Shown piece by piece: positions 32,486 through 47,400 of a stretch of 64,000 bases of DNA (the first letter of the stretch is position 1; the number at the start of each line of letters is the position of its first letter). The notes beneath the pieces were generated by a model. It did no database searches and was not told where the DNA came from. It saw nothing but the letters and a program-made list of their open reading frames with translations. Both the position numbers and the translations under genes were made by a program. Location of the stretch: NCBI RefSeq assembly GCF_030867095.1, contig NC_081829.1, positions 87,360,261 to 87,424,260 of the forward strand, read 5' to 3'. This stretch comes from Alligator mississippiensis (Eukaryota; Chordata; Crocodylia; Alligatoridae).

Positions 32486-35400
32486 GTGAGACGGGGCGGC
32501 CCCGCGTGCGGCCCCGGCCGGCAAGGCGGCCCCGCGCTGCCGCGGCCGGAGGAAGTGGCAGCGAAAGAGGAAGGGGCCGCGCGCGGGTGTCGGGGCCGTG
32601 CTGCCGGGCCGCCCCTCGCCCTCGCTCTGCCCCGCCGTGACAGCTGGGCGGGCGGGCGAGCGGGTGAGCCCGGGGCCGCCTCGCGCCGCGCTGCCCGCCG
32701 CCGGGATGCCCTTGGCGGCGGTGCCAGGGTGATGCTCGTGGCACCCGCTCAGTTACGCTGCCTGGGTGCGACCGGTCTGGGGGTGGCTGCTTTTAAATTC
32801 GTGTTTAATAGCTTCCAGGACAAACCTGGGTGGAGGGACACACACAGACACTTTTAAACGTGTGTATTTGCCGAGTCCCTGATAGGGATGGCCTCTACCC
32901 ATGTGGGACTGCCCAGATTACGCCCCTTTTAATGCTTTGCTCTAAATCAGATACCACAAGACGCATAAACTGCCCTTTCTGTGCAGTATAATCCTTCCCG
33001 TTTCAGCAGCTGTCCCCAGGAGGAAGGGGATGTCCAGCAGCACATACGGCATCAACAAATGCTAATTCCTTTCTCACTGGCTGTTAGTGGTGGTGAAACA
33101 CAAACCAAAGGGAACCGCGCTTGATTTTCAGATCCCAAATTGACTTTGCAGAGCTGACATTTAGAAACACCGCCATACATTTGATCTGGAAAGCGCTGAG
33201 ACATCACAAATAGGGAACCCTACAAGGCCCTTTTTTCAGGCGTGCTCTCAAAGCGTAACTGCGTCTGACCGCAGGACGTCTCACAGCAGAATTTCTTCAG
33301 CACAGCAGGATCAGTGGCTCAGGAAAACCAATGTATCGTGTCGTCCTGCGTGAAATAATTAGGATTTAAAAAAAAAAAAAAGAACAAGTGAAGAATCCTA
33401 ACGAGCAATTTTATTTCTGCCGTGGACAATAAGATTATGATCTTGCACAGGCTTGTTAAAGCCTTGCTGTGAAAAACTGAGTATGGCTTTAATAGAGTTT
33501 CTTAAAGGTTTATATAGTGAAGGTTTCCAGAGGTACTACAAAAGCAGAACATCCTTTTAATTTCCTTCCTTATAGTTAAAACTGGACTTCAGTAGCCATC
33601 TGTTCTTAGAGACATTCAAAAGAGGATGTTGAGGCTTATAACATTGAAATACCCAAGTGTAGAAAGGACGACCCTCTGTAGAAACAGGATTCTTTAAAAC
33701 GCTCCTAGAAAAAGTTGGTATATGGGACTGATCGGGTGACAATTGGATACATGGAAAGTAAGGGAATTTTTCTTCTATAGCTACATGGTTATGAACAGTT
33801 TCCCATTGTTTTATAACCGTTGGTTATTAGTTCCAGACTGGTGAGTATAACAGGGAAGGCATTCTGGTAATCCTAGGAAAATGCAATATGCTCAGAGCAC
33901 TTATTTAAAAAAAAGTCAATGCCAGTATTCGCAAATGTTCAGAAAGAACCAGGCCTGATTCAAAAAGTAAAGCTTGGCAAAGGATTTTCTTAATATAGTG
34001 TCGCTATTTTGCTTCAGCTGTAGAAACAAAGCAAAAAGGCTCATTATAAGATGCTATCCAGGTACATACGTGACTGGTAAGTTGGCGATGGATCTTCTGT
34101 TAGTAAGTTTGCAAAAGAGCAAAAAAAACCCAAAACCCAACACAAGAAAAGGTTTAAAATAGGTGACTGCTTTAACAAGGTTCAGTATTGTGTATGGGTT
34201 TGTGCTGTTTTGCATGTTGCCATAAAGCACAATGTAGGAAAGGCTTCTTCCGTGTGTAGATAGTCACTGCGCTTTTGCTTTTAAGTGTCTGTCTAATCTA
34301 GGCACACCCGCTTTTAATGAATGTCACTAAGACTTTTTCTCCTTAGTCATTTAGGCATGCTTGAAAATCTCACCTGATTCATTGAATCATGTTCTCATCC
34401 TTATTTTTGGAAATATTAAACATGCATTTCTAATATTTGATAGCTTTCTATCTTTTCTGTCTGTCACTGTCCTTTTAAAATAATGCCCAAAGGTATGAGT
34501 TGTTACTTTCAAATGAACGTCTCTGATCAGAAGTTTGCCTGAGTATAGGATGTTTGGGGATAAAAGGCGATTGTAAGGTCCATTTCTGACCATTTCATTT
34601 GACTTGTTAAATATTTCTGTTACTAAAATTTCATGTAGCTGTTGTTTATATATGAATAGGACATTACTGATTCAGTGGAACTGCTTCTTTGTAAAATGGG
34701 AATCTGTGTTGCTTTGGACCCTGATAATATCTAATCTGATAATTAGAAACTTCTTAAATACTACATATGCCTTTTTTATTTATGCAATATTATTGTGTAT
34801 AGACTAGTAGAGTTTGAATAGGATTCCTCCCTGGTATAATGCTGTAATTACCATAACTGCCTAATCTTTAGCTTTGTACAAACCTCTGGCTGTTGCATGT
34901 AATATAAGCAATTGTATTGTGTAGTGAGGGAAATTTCGCTCTAGTAAAGTCTGTACAACTGCATCTTGTATACATATGTGTTTGTTTCCTAGTCTAGCTA
35001 AAGAGAGAGTTTTGCGCCAAAGCAAGAAGAATGCACATTTTTATCTATTACTTGTTCAGAAGTAAAAGGCTGCCTTTCTGTAACTCCTGTATTAGTGCAT
35101 ATAATTGTCTGTCGATTTGCAACAGATGCAGAGAACTTCCTCTCTTGCTTTAAAAAAAGCAGCTTATCCCATTTGGTTTGGATAACAGGTATTGGTATTA
35201 AGCTCACAGTTTCTAAGTGTAAACTGCAGAGCAGCTTATTGCGAGGCATCCAAGGAAATAAAATTATCTGTATAAATGATGATAAACAGAGGGATAAATA
35301 AGGTTTAGCGAGGATGAATCATATAATAAAACATACTGCGCCATTATGTTCTAAAAATAACTTTATTCAAAAGATTTGTATATAGCTTCTGCTGCAGTGG

Positions 35401-38400
35401 AAGTATGATTTTTTTTTTCTCAAGACATTTGTGAGCTCAGTTGAACTTTACTGGGCAAGGTCTGCACTAAACCTTTTGCCCATTTAAAGACAAAAAGAAG
35501 TATTCTCTGTGTGGTGCACAGCCTGCTAGATCAAATGGATTTAAGCAATTGTGTGTAAAGATGAGAGCTGCGATCCTATTGGTGGCAATTCTTATATCAG
35601 AAACATGTTTGTGATTGCCAGTTTATTGCGGTAGGGGGAACACATTACATTTCTGTAAAAGGAAACTCGAATGTAATTCTAATATCAGTAGAAATGTTCA
35701 GGGCCTGTCTCCTTTCTGCTTTGTACCTTGTGCAGCCTTGTACAATTGTGCGGAAGAGGGGGATTATTTTTGCGTCCCTTACGGATGTTTCTGAAGACCA
35801 ACTGAAAATGGAGCGTTGTTAGGTTCAGCTCTGTATTGATGCAGGATATATTTACACTGCTGTGGCTGTACTTGAGATGGCTTGAAACTGGGTAGCTTGG
35901 TCCTGGTGAGAGTAGTTTAGCACAGGACTCAGCCTAGCGTCACTTAATATCGCAGCTCTGGGGGGGTCTGCTCGGCAGCCCGGGCCGTGCTCCAGTCCTA
36001 GCAGGATGCTGTTCTCCCTGGACCGTTTTTTGTCTAAGCTGTATGAGCGTGCAGACCCACCCCTCCATTGCCAGAGTTACTAGACACTAGACACTTGCAG
36101 TTCTGCTAGCACTTGAGGAGCGGGATAAGGCAGGGGAAGGCTTTTTTGTTCTCTGCTCGTTCTCAGGGCCGGCAAAGTATTTGTCTGTAGTCTGGGTCCT
36201 GGAGAGATCTTAGCAAAACCAAAGCACAGCTCTAGCCTAGGATTCTCATGGCAGTCAAATTTCAACATCCTCTTACATGTGAGTATTTGTGTCTGGCGAC
36301 CACTTGTCTCTCAAGTTATGTGCTTGTGCTGTCCTTTTTAAAAAAATGATGAGTAACCATCAGAAGTCGCTTAAAGTTTGGCTGGGTAAAGAAGATAGAA
36401 TCCAACTCTGATCTGTTCCTTGGTAAATTATACTTATAGGGGTCCGATTTTCCGCTGCCCTGTCCTCTGTGCGAAGGAATACTATTTTGTTGCGGTTACA
36501 TCATCATGCACCCGTGTGCACAGCTGCAAATAACCACGTAACATGAGAGCCAGGCCCAGTCTTTGGTACAAGCGTTTGCATGCTCCAGCCCTGGGTTGCA
36601 AAGGCCTAGATCCTCAAAGATCCTGATTTCAGTGTGGGAGGCAGGTGGGTAGATACTTTTGAGGAGGTGCTTTACCAACATTTGTCAGGCTACACAACGT
36701 TATGTTTTCTAGAAAGGGAAACTGAGTCGCACAGAAATTAAAGGGTCTTATCTTGGCATCAGAGCTACAGCACCCTAAACTTTCTGATTCCTAAATTTTT
36801 ATACTACTCCCATTAGACCATGAGTTTTCTCTGGGGAAACTCTTCTTTTTATTCATACGTACAGTATTATAAGTCCCGGGCCCTGCCTGAAGAGCTTACA
36901 GTCTAGAGATCGAATCCTGTAGCCTCTTACATGCAGGTTGACAGCGGCATGCATGCAGAAAAAGTTGTAGAAGTGGGATCATAATCAGTTCTAACCGAAG
37001 GAGGAGAGACCATAGAAGCAACGGACAGACACGGTTTACACAAAGCATAGTCATGGGCTTACTTGTGTTTTCTAGTGCATGCACAGTGGGTGGTCCACTT
37101 GTTTGGTCATTTAAAAATATTTGCATCTTATTTCTCTTAACATTTTACTAATTTGGAACATGAGGTTTGGTCTCCTTCCCTTAAACAATGATAGGGGGAA
37201 GGCGTCTGCAGCTGGAGCTCATCTGACCCTTTTGCAGAGTTGTATTTCTCTCATAAAGGGACACTCCTGCAATGACAACTTGTGGCGGGTGGATGAGGTT
37301 ATTATCTTTTCAGAACAAGACATCCTTTCGATAAGAAAAGAAAATTTGTCCATAGACCTCCAGCAGGCTACAAGCACTTAGCTAAGTAGGCTTTTCTGCA
37401 GGATTTGACTCTTGGCGTCTATCGTTCTAGCCATCTGCTGGTGTTTGAGGGCTTTACAAAGTTACTGTACGCCATGCATTATTTTTTTTAGACATCTGCT
37501 CTGCTTTTGACTCTGAGTAGAATTCAAATACGTATTGAAGAATCCACATTTCTGAACACTGCTTATTCGGGTGAAACAAAGGGTTTAGTAAAACAAACAC
37601 GTCAATTTGGTATGAATGAAAGGCCAAACTGCAGACAGAATACAGGCCTAATCCTGTTCATTTTATTTTCATGACTGATCCTGCTGCCGTTCAGTGGTTT
37701 ACTTAGGTGAAAATCACTTTTACCCAAAAGCTTTCCTGTCTGGCCTAGCAGGCTTGCTCTTTAGAGATGTAGCTTCCAACCCATCTGTATATATTCAGAT
37801 ACTTTCATTAAAGGTTTTACTGATTACAGTGGAGAGTTTTGGCTGTACAAAGAATGTGTAATTGGCCTCACAACTACATTAACGTCCAGTGATCTAAAAC
37901 AGTGTTTCAGGCCTCATCCTGCATGGTTAAGGCTCCCAAAGACTTGACTGAGGGTTTTGGGTGTGCATCAAGGGAAGTTGCTTTGTGTTTATTTAAAGCT
38001 CTTCGGGTCAGCAGTAATGTGCTTGGACTCCTCTCAAGCTGGGAATTGGTAGCCAGCGCAGCTGGCCTTGGCAGCCAGTGGTTTAAAAAACTCATCCCTT
38101 GGCACAAGGCAGTCAGTTATGCATTCAGCACTTATGCGGGCTCTTTCTGCCCCGCAGGCTCTGTGACATCTATGAGAGCTCTGGCTAGTAGAGAAGTCCT
38201 GGCCAGGATCCTGCACTCCTTATTCAGGCAAAACCCCAGCTGACTTAAGATCGAAGCATCATCAGCCAACGGCGTTCGTGCTCAGAGACTAGAGGAGACT
38301 ACACCAGCAGACCTCCCAGTCACATGGCTTGATTTTTAGGGGTCATCTTCTGCTAAACAAAGCATCGCTTTTCTTTCCCCCTCCGCTTCTCCCACTCACC

Positions 38401-41400
38401 TCGGAGAGTGCTCATTTCTAAAGGAAATTTCTACAAGGTAGCTTACCAAGACTGGTTTCATACCACATGGTGGTGATTTCATCACCACGTCGGCGTGGGT
38501 GATCTAAAACACCCGATGACTTTGGCCATGCCAGAAGCCACCATGCGGCCCTTTTACAGCTGAGGCCTGGGTAGTTGTGCTTCACATCCATAAGACAAAT
38601 GGATCCATTGAAAATGATGATAGTAGCCACTTGGAGTTTTGTTGCTACCAAGCAACTTTGACATTTCTTGAAGAAGATACTGAATTTCAGAAGCCCTGTT
38701 TGTTTTCAGTTTTACGTCCATTTGTAGGAAAGCAGGTACAATTTAAGAGTGCTATGAATGGTGAGAAAAAAAATGCAGTGCTAACCTTTTATTAATTTTG
38801 GTATGTGTCTTTTTCAGAGATAAATGACAATGACGGCAACCCAAGCAGCAGCCACCAGGCCCTAAAAGGAACTGCCAGATGGGCTGCGTCACTGGAGAAC
38901 CTCCTAGAGGACCCAGAAGGAGTTAAACGATTTAGGGTTGTTATCTTGACTCCTAGCATTTGCATAAACTTTAACCTGTGCTTGAGGCTTTATGTGTATC
39001 TGTATTAAAAAAGCTCCATACCAATGGCGGGAGGGTGTTTATTTTTATATGACCGGATTTGTGAACTGACAGAGATGGCAGGATAGTTGAATAGGGGCAT
39101 TTGCTGGGCTTCTCTGGGGGTGTCCTCTGCCTGCTAGTTTTTCGGGTTGCATTGTCAGGTCGCAGGAATAATTATTTGTTGCACCTTTGTCTGCCATTTG
39201 TTTTCTGGTTATAATGCTAGAAGGTCGAAGGATGGAAACATAACAGTGGGCTAAATACCAGGGCAGAAAGAAGCCTGACTTTCTCAAAAATGTAACGTAG
39301 CATGCATTCTGGGTGCCTGATCCTGCAGTATGTATTCTTGCACATTGTCCATATTCAGGTGAAGAGTCCCACTGATTGCTATGGAGCTTGAGTAACTTGG
39401 TAAGACGTAGCCTCTGCACTGGGGCTCCCTTAGGGCGTTCGACACATTCAGTTCCTGCACTGTGCAGATGAGCCACAAAGCTTTTCCACATTTATTCTAC
39501 ATTTTAGATATTCCATTTTATGTGGAATACCTTTGTGATGGTGCCATAAATTGGCTGAATGGGTGGCATGTTGCTTATTTATGGCACTATTAACAGGTTA
39601 GTTGCAGCATAAATATAATGTGCGTCAGGGACCCCAGTGTTGGTTGAGCCCCGGGTGGGAGCAGCAGTCTGCCCATACAGATCATCATAGAGATCCGGCA
39701 CATGTGTAACGGTGACATGTTAGGTCTTGATCTTGCAAATCGTTTATGCCAGTACATGGTGAGATTATTTGCCTAAATAAGAGCAAGGAAATCTTGCTTA
39801 AGTAAAGATTTTCAGAACCTAGTCCTTAGATTGAGAAGAAAATACTGATGAAACAACTCGATTGCTTGGCACTTATTGGACACTTCAAATTTAGAATTAT
39901 TGATACCAGCATATAATGTTATGCATTATTATTTCTTTTACATTGGAAGATGAAAATTGTGCATGTCAAAACTATAAATATTGTTGCTTTTATACACAAT
40001 TTTAATATGTCTTTTTCTGTTTTAAAACATGACTATATTCTGTTTAAACACTGCCTAGGGAATTTAAATACATCTTATGCTGTACTTTACATTAAATGAA
40101 TTTATTGTCACTGACAGTCATTTAGAAACACTTCAATTTTTAGATTTTTGGTTGTTAAAGAAAGTTGTACTGAAAGTAGACTAGAATTAAAAGTAATCTG
40201 TGAAGCTCATTAAAACATCTTTTTGCTTCCTGCTAAAAAGTGCATGTATTTTTTTGAATGACGCTTTTAAATTGCTTGAGTAGTTTAGTGGTTGTAAATG
40301 TATTCTTTATATTACCTACTGATATAACTTACTGGTAACCCTAGCTAAAGTGTTACATTTTAAAGCACTATTGCTTGCTTATATCCCAGCAACATTTAGG
40401 TGATACCAACCCCAAATAGGGGAAAAGCAGGAAGGGAAACAAACGTTTGACATCAAGTCTAACATTTTGCCTGTTTTTCCTTCTCCAGGAATTTTTAAAG
40501 AAAGAATTTAGTGAAGAAAATGTTTTGTTCTGGTTAGCATGTGAAGAATTTAAGAAAACACAAGATAAGAAACAGGTATGTCCCTCAGAATAACTTTACC
40601 TGTCAAAAAAGATCTCATAGCAGCCTAAGAGAATCTGACAGTTCTTCTACCTAGTTATTCAGCTGTATTTCACAAAGAGGCAAGTAAATATATCGAACAA
40701 GTGAATATACATAAATCATTGTAACGAGAGCGGTTTAGAAACCAGAATTGCTGTTACAAAACATTTTTTTCCAGTCCAAATGAAAACAAAACAAAACTGA
40801 AAATACCAAATTTCATGTGAAACAAAAATTCCAAAAACTTGTGAGCTGCAGCTACGGAAATGTTTTGTTTCAATAATGATGAATCAGTTCTGTTTTGATA
40901 AAGTAAAAAGACGTTTTTGAACGTTGAAACATTGTTACTTGTATTTCATGTAATGATTATACATGCACTATTAAGTATTATACAAATATAGGAAAATATA
41001 GACCTCAGTAACTTCATAGAATGCAAACGCTAAAAAAAGATTGAGAGTTGAAATGAGATGCTTGTTCTCATATCAAAGTTAAATTATCTGACATCAGTAT
41101 GAAACAAGAAACTTGAAATGATTCACCTTAGACTCTTTCCTATTAAGAAGTTTCCTTGAAGATGACATGCTGATACGTATCTGCACTATAGATTTCATTT
41201 CGATTTCAATGAGACATTTTTTGATGAGTTCTCATAAAAACTGCCTCTACTACATAGGTCCCACTCTTGCAGGATTCACATGGCCGTAGGGCTTGCAGCT
41301 TTAGGAATGGATGATGATGATGATGTGGAGTTCACGCCCGATTTCTATTCGTTACTCTTGAGAATATTTTGACAGTTGACTTGTCAAGTTTGGCAAATTC

Positions 41401-44400
41401 CAAAGAGTTGGGTGCCAGATTCCTACTGAATTTCAGTGCCGGTGGGCGTTAGTGTCTAACTTCTTTAATCCCCTTTGAACATCCCATGTTTACAATTCTC
41501 CTGTGTACACTATGGACATTTTTATATATGCTCTGAGGATGGGGGGCGGGGGAGCCTTTAATTAGAGCGGCTCCAAAAGCCTCTCTAATTAAAGTGCCTA
41601 GAGCATCTCGTGTATCAGTGTCCCTGTGCTTCAAAATGGCAGCAGGGGTGCTTTTATCTATAGCTCATCCAACGAGCTTAGTTAAAGTGCCCCCACTGCC
41701 ATTTTGAAGAGTGGGGATGCTGAAACACAAGACGCAGAGACTGGCTGGAGTGCGCTAATTAGCACACTCCAGCAGACTCAATTAATCACGTCTGCTCTGA
41801 TGCACTGTATTTACACTGCATTGGTGCAGCCTCCCAGCACAGGTACAAGCACTCTAAAAGCTAAATTTTGGCTTTGTTGGTGGCAGAGCACTCAGGGAGG
41901 GGGACTATGCAGATGTAGAATGCAACTGATAGTAAGTATTCTGATGGCTACAAGGAGATTACAGTGGGGTCTAGTCATATCCCCAGCCTCCTGGCCATAT
42001 CTTTTGGGAGCATAAAATTATCAAGTATTAGAGGGTGTACTCTAGATATTGGTGACAGAGCTTTCACAATGGCTGGACCTAGATTATGCCATTCACTCTC
42101 AAAAGACAGCAGTGGGGTCCAACAGGCTGGTCAAAAATTATTGGTTAAAATGGCAGTTTTCAACAAGACAGGGTTTTTTTTGGTGGTAAATGCCTGTTTT
42201 CAATTAATATTTTGGATTTTTAACTGAAAAACAGCTACCCAAAATCCAAAACAGTTCAGCTAAGAAACAAACTACTTCAGGTGTTAGCACACCCGTGCAT
42301 GCACATGTGCATGCACACACATGGTGTATATATTTTGGTATTTGAATTTCTAGAAGAAAAACCTTAAGGGAGGGAAATTCATTGTTCTACTCCAGATCTC
42401 AGCATGCTTAGAACTGCATGGGCTCTGTGTCCTTTGGCTTGGCTTCCTCCCAGGAAGGTCCAGGCAACCAGACATGGACACATACATACTCCAACACAGA
42501 AATGACCAGCTGGGCTATTTTACCTCTCCAAGAGGGGCAGGGAGAGGTAGTTACATGTATCTTAAATACATGAGAGGTGCTTAGTTACTATCATGGTGCT
42601 AGTATAAGAGGGAAACTAGCCCCTTGGTATTACAAATCAGTCCTGGAAGCAATTCAGCTCTTTTAACACAGGGTGCAAACAGAAGTTATATTTGTCACAT
42701 GTTTGGCCCTTTGAAAGCACTCCACAGCCATGCCCGGCTGTAGAACGCTTTAAAGGTCCCTTATCATGTGACAATTTAACCCTCACTACGTGAGGGTTCA
42801 AAGGAAGGTGCTCCAAAGCAAAACACCTTTGTTAACTTGTGTCTGCTCTGGCAGCTAGGCTGCTGCAGCTCAGCCTTGCCCTACTGCTGTCTGCACAATG
42901 GGAAAGGGAGAGGAAGGAGCTTGGGCTGGAGTTTGCGCAGCCTGCATTGTGGGGGGTGCATTGGGCTGGAGTTTACGCAGCCTGCATTGCGGGGGGTGGA
43001 TTGGGCTGGAGTTTGCGCAGCCTGCATTGTGGGGGGTGGATTGGGCTGGAGTTTGGCCAGCCTGCATTGCAGGGGGTGGATCCACCCACCCCCACTCCAG
43101 CATAGGCTGGGCAAATCCCACTCCCATCATGCAGAGAGCACTGGAGCTACAAGGGGAGGGCAGGGCTGGGGGAGAGAATCTGCAGATACACAGCTCCTGG
43201 GCTGGATCAGCTCCAAATTGGAGCTCAATCCCCCACCCTTCTGACCCAACAGCTAATGTCTGGGTCGGGAGGATTGATCTAACTCATGGTGCTTTCTGTG
43301 AAGTTCCATGAATTAGACTGGGGAGCTGCATGTCTGTCAGCACCCACCGAGTACTACTGTGCACAATATCATCTGGCTACTACTATGTGTAAAAAGTAGA
43401 GTGTGGTGTCAAGAAATGCTTACTCTCTTCCTCCTCTTTTAAGGCCAGATGCGCCTGGATAGATTACAGTGGCCATTCCCAGGAGCTAGAAAATTCTGTT
43501 TCTTAAACAGGTACCACGTTGGATACTAAAAGGGAATTGGAAATGAGAAGTTCTTATGTAGGATTTCATATTTCACTGTGCAATAACAACTCCCTTTTCC
43601 TTTATTAAATACCGTAATCAGAGTACTTTTACCTTTACATTGCTATTTTGGGATTGTGTACCCATATACAGGAAATGATAAACATGTGTAAAGATACTGA
43701 TGCAATGATTCCTCAGATGGATTGCCATGCTGAATGGACAGTGATTAACTGGTTCCCATTTAGCTTCAATTTTTTAGTACTAATCATTAGGTACTATATT
43801 CAGTCAATAGTCTAATACTAGCAAAGCTTCAGGAAACTTTCAGAACAGCATATACTTCACAATACATTATGGATTTGCAAGAAGCTTTTACAGCTCTGAC
43901 TTTTGCATGGCTTTATTTTAGAGTCTTCTACGGGATTAAACAGGAATGTTAAAAATGGAAAATCATTTTCTACAGTTCTTATAATAGCATGGAACTCCTG
44001 AAAATGACTTCTGCAGTAATTCACTGTAAGACGATGGTGATGTAGTTAATTTGTCTGCAGTGCTAACAAAGGACCATATTCCAAATACAGCTTTTATAAT
44101 CCTCTTTTCATTGTAACTGCATTGATAGGATGCTTAAATTCTGAACTGAATTTAACAACAGAACTAAAAATTGTATCTGAGCTTTTGGTCACATAGTTGT
44201 TGTCCGGTATGGCCTCCCCTATGGACCAAGCAATCCAAACTACATTTGAGGAAGTGATCAGCCTTACTGTTACTGCTGCCCTCGGCTGACCCAGGGGTGA
44301 GGGAAGCTCTAGAGCCACTCCTGAACTACTCCAGCCAAAGGGAGCTCAGCTGGGGACAGTGGCAGCAGCAGTCAGATTCCTCTTCCTTGCTCATTGCCCC

Positions 44401-47400
44401 AAGCGTTCTCTGCTAGGCTGTGGGGGTACCACCTCTGCAGCTCGAGTTGCTGCTCCCGTGCCTCCTTTACAAAATCCTGGATCCTCATAATCTTACGTTG
44501 TTTTATCTAAACTATTGCAGCGTTGTATGTGGGTCCAAGTGGGTTCAGTCCTTTTTTGCAGGTAGCACTGGCATGCTTCTGTTATATCTAGCGCAGGGAA
44601 GAGGAGTACCATACAGGAAACATGGCTGGTTACTTGATTGTTCTGAGCAGGACCCAGACAGAAGGCAAAATGATGCTTGAGGAAGCACACAAAGTTACGG
44701 CATATAAAGGAACAGTACCACATATAGCAAACAAACAATCACAGTTTCTGTGATACTTATGATTATGGCCTCTTGTATTGACCAGTAGTATATTGCTTGG
44801 TTTTCATGAGGCCTGCGTAGTGTCAGGATGACAATTTCATGCATGTGTTCGTAAAATGCTCTAAAATGTTCCTGTTCTTGGCAGTAGTGTAACGACACAG
44901 CTGGGGCATAGGGGCGGAGTGATTTCCAGTTGCCACGTTGCAGCCAATTTGATCACAACTGCAGTCATGCAGCTCCCAGCAGCAGCTATTGTTTGTCTAC
45001 CTCCCAAGGAAGCAACCAGGGCACTTGCCCCAGTTGCCCCTGCCTAGTTATGTCAGTGGTGCTCAGTCACTAATAAGCAAAGGTGCAACCTAAGGTGGTG
45101 GGAGGACAGGCTGTCTTTACCTCTTTGGAAGTCCCCTTTGTAGCTGAACTGAAGACTCATGCAGTTTCATTCCTGGTACAGCTTCCCCATTGAGTCTGTC
45201 TCTTTATAGTTACACTTCTTTTAATTAGCTAAAGCTACATGTTCAGAGGAAGTACTATATAAGTGCTAGTAGTATTCTCGGGTATAATTACCAGCATTTT
45301 CAGCAGCCAGCTTCCACACAGGTTCAAGAAGTCAAAAAACAACAAGCCCTAGCAGTAGTCTACTACACCTCTCCTAGTACCCTAGACATTTTGCAAAATA
45401 AAACTTTAAGTATCTCCTTAAACTAGGAAGCTTCTCTGTTCTCTTTGACCCCAATAGGTTAAAAAGTACAGAAAGTATTTTTTTTTTTATCATCAACCTC
45501 TAAAACTTAAGTTAAAAACAAAATGAGCAAATGTATGAACCAAGTATGATTTTTAGTGGGTCTCAAAGGAAATGATGTCAGCTTTATATCTGTAGTAGTC
45601 AGCTCTGCTGTCACCCATATAGTCCTCAGAATTATGATTCTTACTTAATTAGATCTTTTTTGAATTAAACATAGTCTTGAACATTTTATTAGAATTAGCT
45701 GCAGGCATTTGCTTTTTATATGCTTTTAAAGTAAATAAACAATGATCACGTCTACATGAGATGCCTAACTGCGCATTAGACTAACCTAATGTGCAGTAAA
45801 GCATCACTGTCTAGACATGCGCAGCAATTAGTGCACAGTATATTAGTCTAATGCTCTGTTTTCTAGTACCTATAAATACAAGTACTAGAAAAATGGCACA
45901 TGTACTAATGTGCCATACCACACATGTAGATGCTGACCACAAGCAAATTGCTTCCAGTCAGCTTAGGCAGCTCTCCCAGCCACGTGGAGATGGTGGGGGT
46001 GAGGGGAGGGCAGGGAGCCTGGATAGCGCACCCCTGCCTCCCCCTGAGCTCAGGGCTAAGCCCCCATTTCCTCTGCCAGCCCAGGGCTGGTACCTAGGGG
46101 AGCCTGGAGCTCCCCGTGGCTGCTGCAGAGGGGGAAGAGCAAGGCAGGAGCAGGCTTGGACTTGGCTTCTCCTGTCAGGCTCAAATTGCTTCTGATGGAG
46201 GTGCATGTGTAGATGCATACCAGGGAGCACTTTAAAGAGCCTGAATGTTCTGTGTAGAAAATTCAGGTCCATTAAACGCATGTGTAGGTGTGCCCAGTAT
46301 GTCACTTTGTGTTGCCTCACAATGTTAAAATATTCCTTTCCTTCCAAAATAAACACAGATAGGAAATAATAACTGTCCATCAATGTATGATCCTTTTCAA
46401 CTATTAGAAACATTTAGCAGTGTGTTTCAGTAAAAAAAAAATAATCCCCTCTCTGAAATGTGCTCTTATAGCACCTTTCGTTCTACAGCACAGATTTTAT
46501 GCACAGTATTCAGGTATTTCTGCTGTCACCTCAAGTGTAAAATGTGACAATAGTTACAAACTGAGCTTAGCAATACAGCATGCACAATTGTTAACCACCA
46601 AAGTTTGGTATCTGATGGGCATCTGGGACTCCTATTCTCCTCATCTGGGAGCCACATATGCTTGAGAACTGAATTCGACCATAGGAAAGGAAATGAAGAA
46701 GATAGTGTGTTCAAGTGAAACAGCGAGGGAGATTTCTGTAGACAAAACTCTATTATCCAAACTGGAATCTAGCCAGAGGTTTGGGGGGGTCTAACATACA
46801 TCTGCTAGTGAAAAGTGCTGTTAGACTTTTTACTGACCACTTGTGAGTAAGATCTTGGTTTTAAGTCTTTAAGACAACCTATGCAGTCATATTGTCTCCT
46901 TTATCATGATGCTCAGGTATTGGTTCAGTGCTGACACAGGAAAAAAAAAAGACTGCCATCTACTCAATCACTGACATTGCTTCTTTCCTTCCTGCACATC
47001 CCTGGATTTTTTTTTGTGGGTCTCTGAAGGCAACTACTGGTATTGTTGACGTGACATATTCCCTTCCCCTATAGTTTGGACAAAGCTATACTGACTGGTA
47101 TAAGAATGCTTTTACCATGAGGGTTTATTCTAGTTCAGAAACTGAAATTAGGTAGAGTGGTAGCCTACCTGTATACTGATATGATTATGTCTACCCCAGT
47201 ATTTATTACGGGGGTGTGAAGCAGGTCGTATTCTATTCAGATTTGGCCCGAATCAGGGGACTGTGATTTGATTCGTTGATTTGGATCACTGTCCGAATTC
47301 AATTTGGCCGAATCTGAAGATTCGATCCTGATTCCGAGAATCGGCAATTCGGTCATACACACCTCTTTAAATATTTTTTCTGCATACCTCAAGGTACCAG

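Larger units (their letters stand above)
32180..32760 (+). promoter_or_regulatory. RGS10: CpG island and probable RGS10 promoter
   Basis: Very high GC with dense CpG surrounds the RGS10 start codon (32437) and runs into intron 1. No TATA box is evident, as expected of CpG-island promoters. The transcription start should lie between about 32300 and 32436. Confidence 0.8.

Noticed and set aside
30753-32744. 663-codon minus-strand frame and the 386- to 470-codon frames as genes
   Set aside because: They consist of the 61-bp repeat read in rotating frames, lack any domain, and exist in several frames and both strands at once.
38577-39008. Frames overlapping RGS10 exon 2 as an alternative exon with its own start
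   Set aside because: 38805-39008 is exon 2 plus intron read-through; the upstream frame shows no homology to the known alternative N-terminus.
42837-43311. Pro/Cys-rich frames over the 40-bp minisatellite
   Set aside because: Repeat-driven frames with no splice context or homology.
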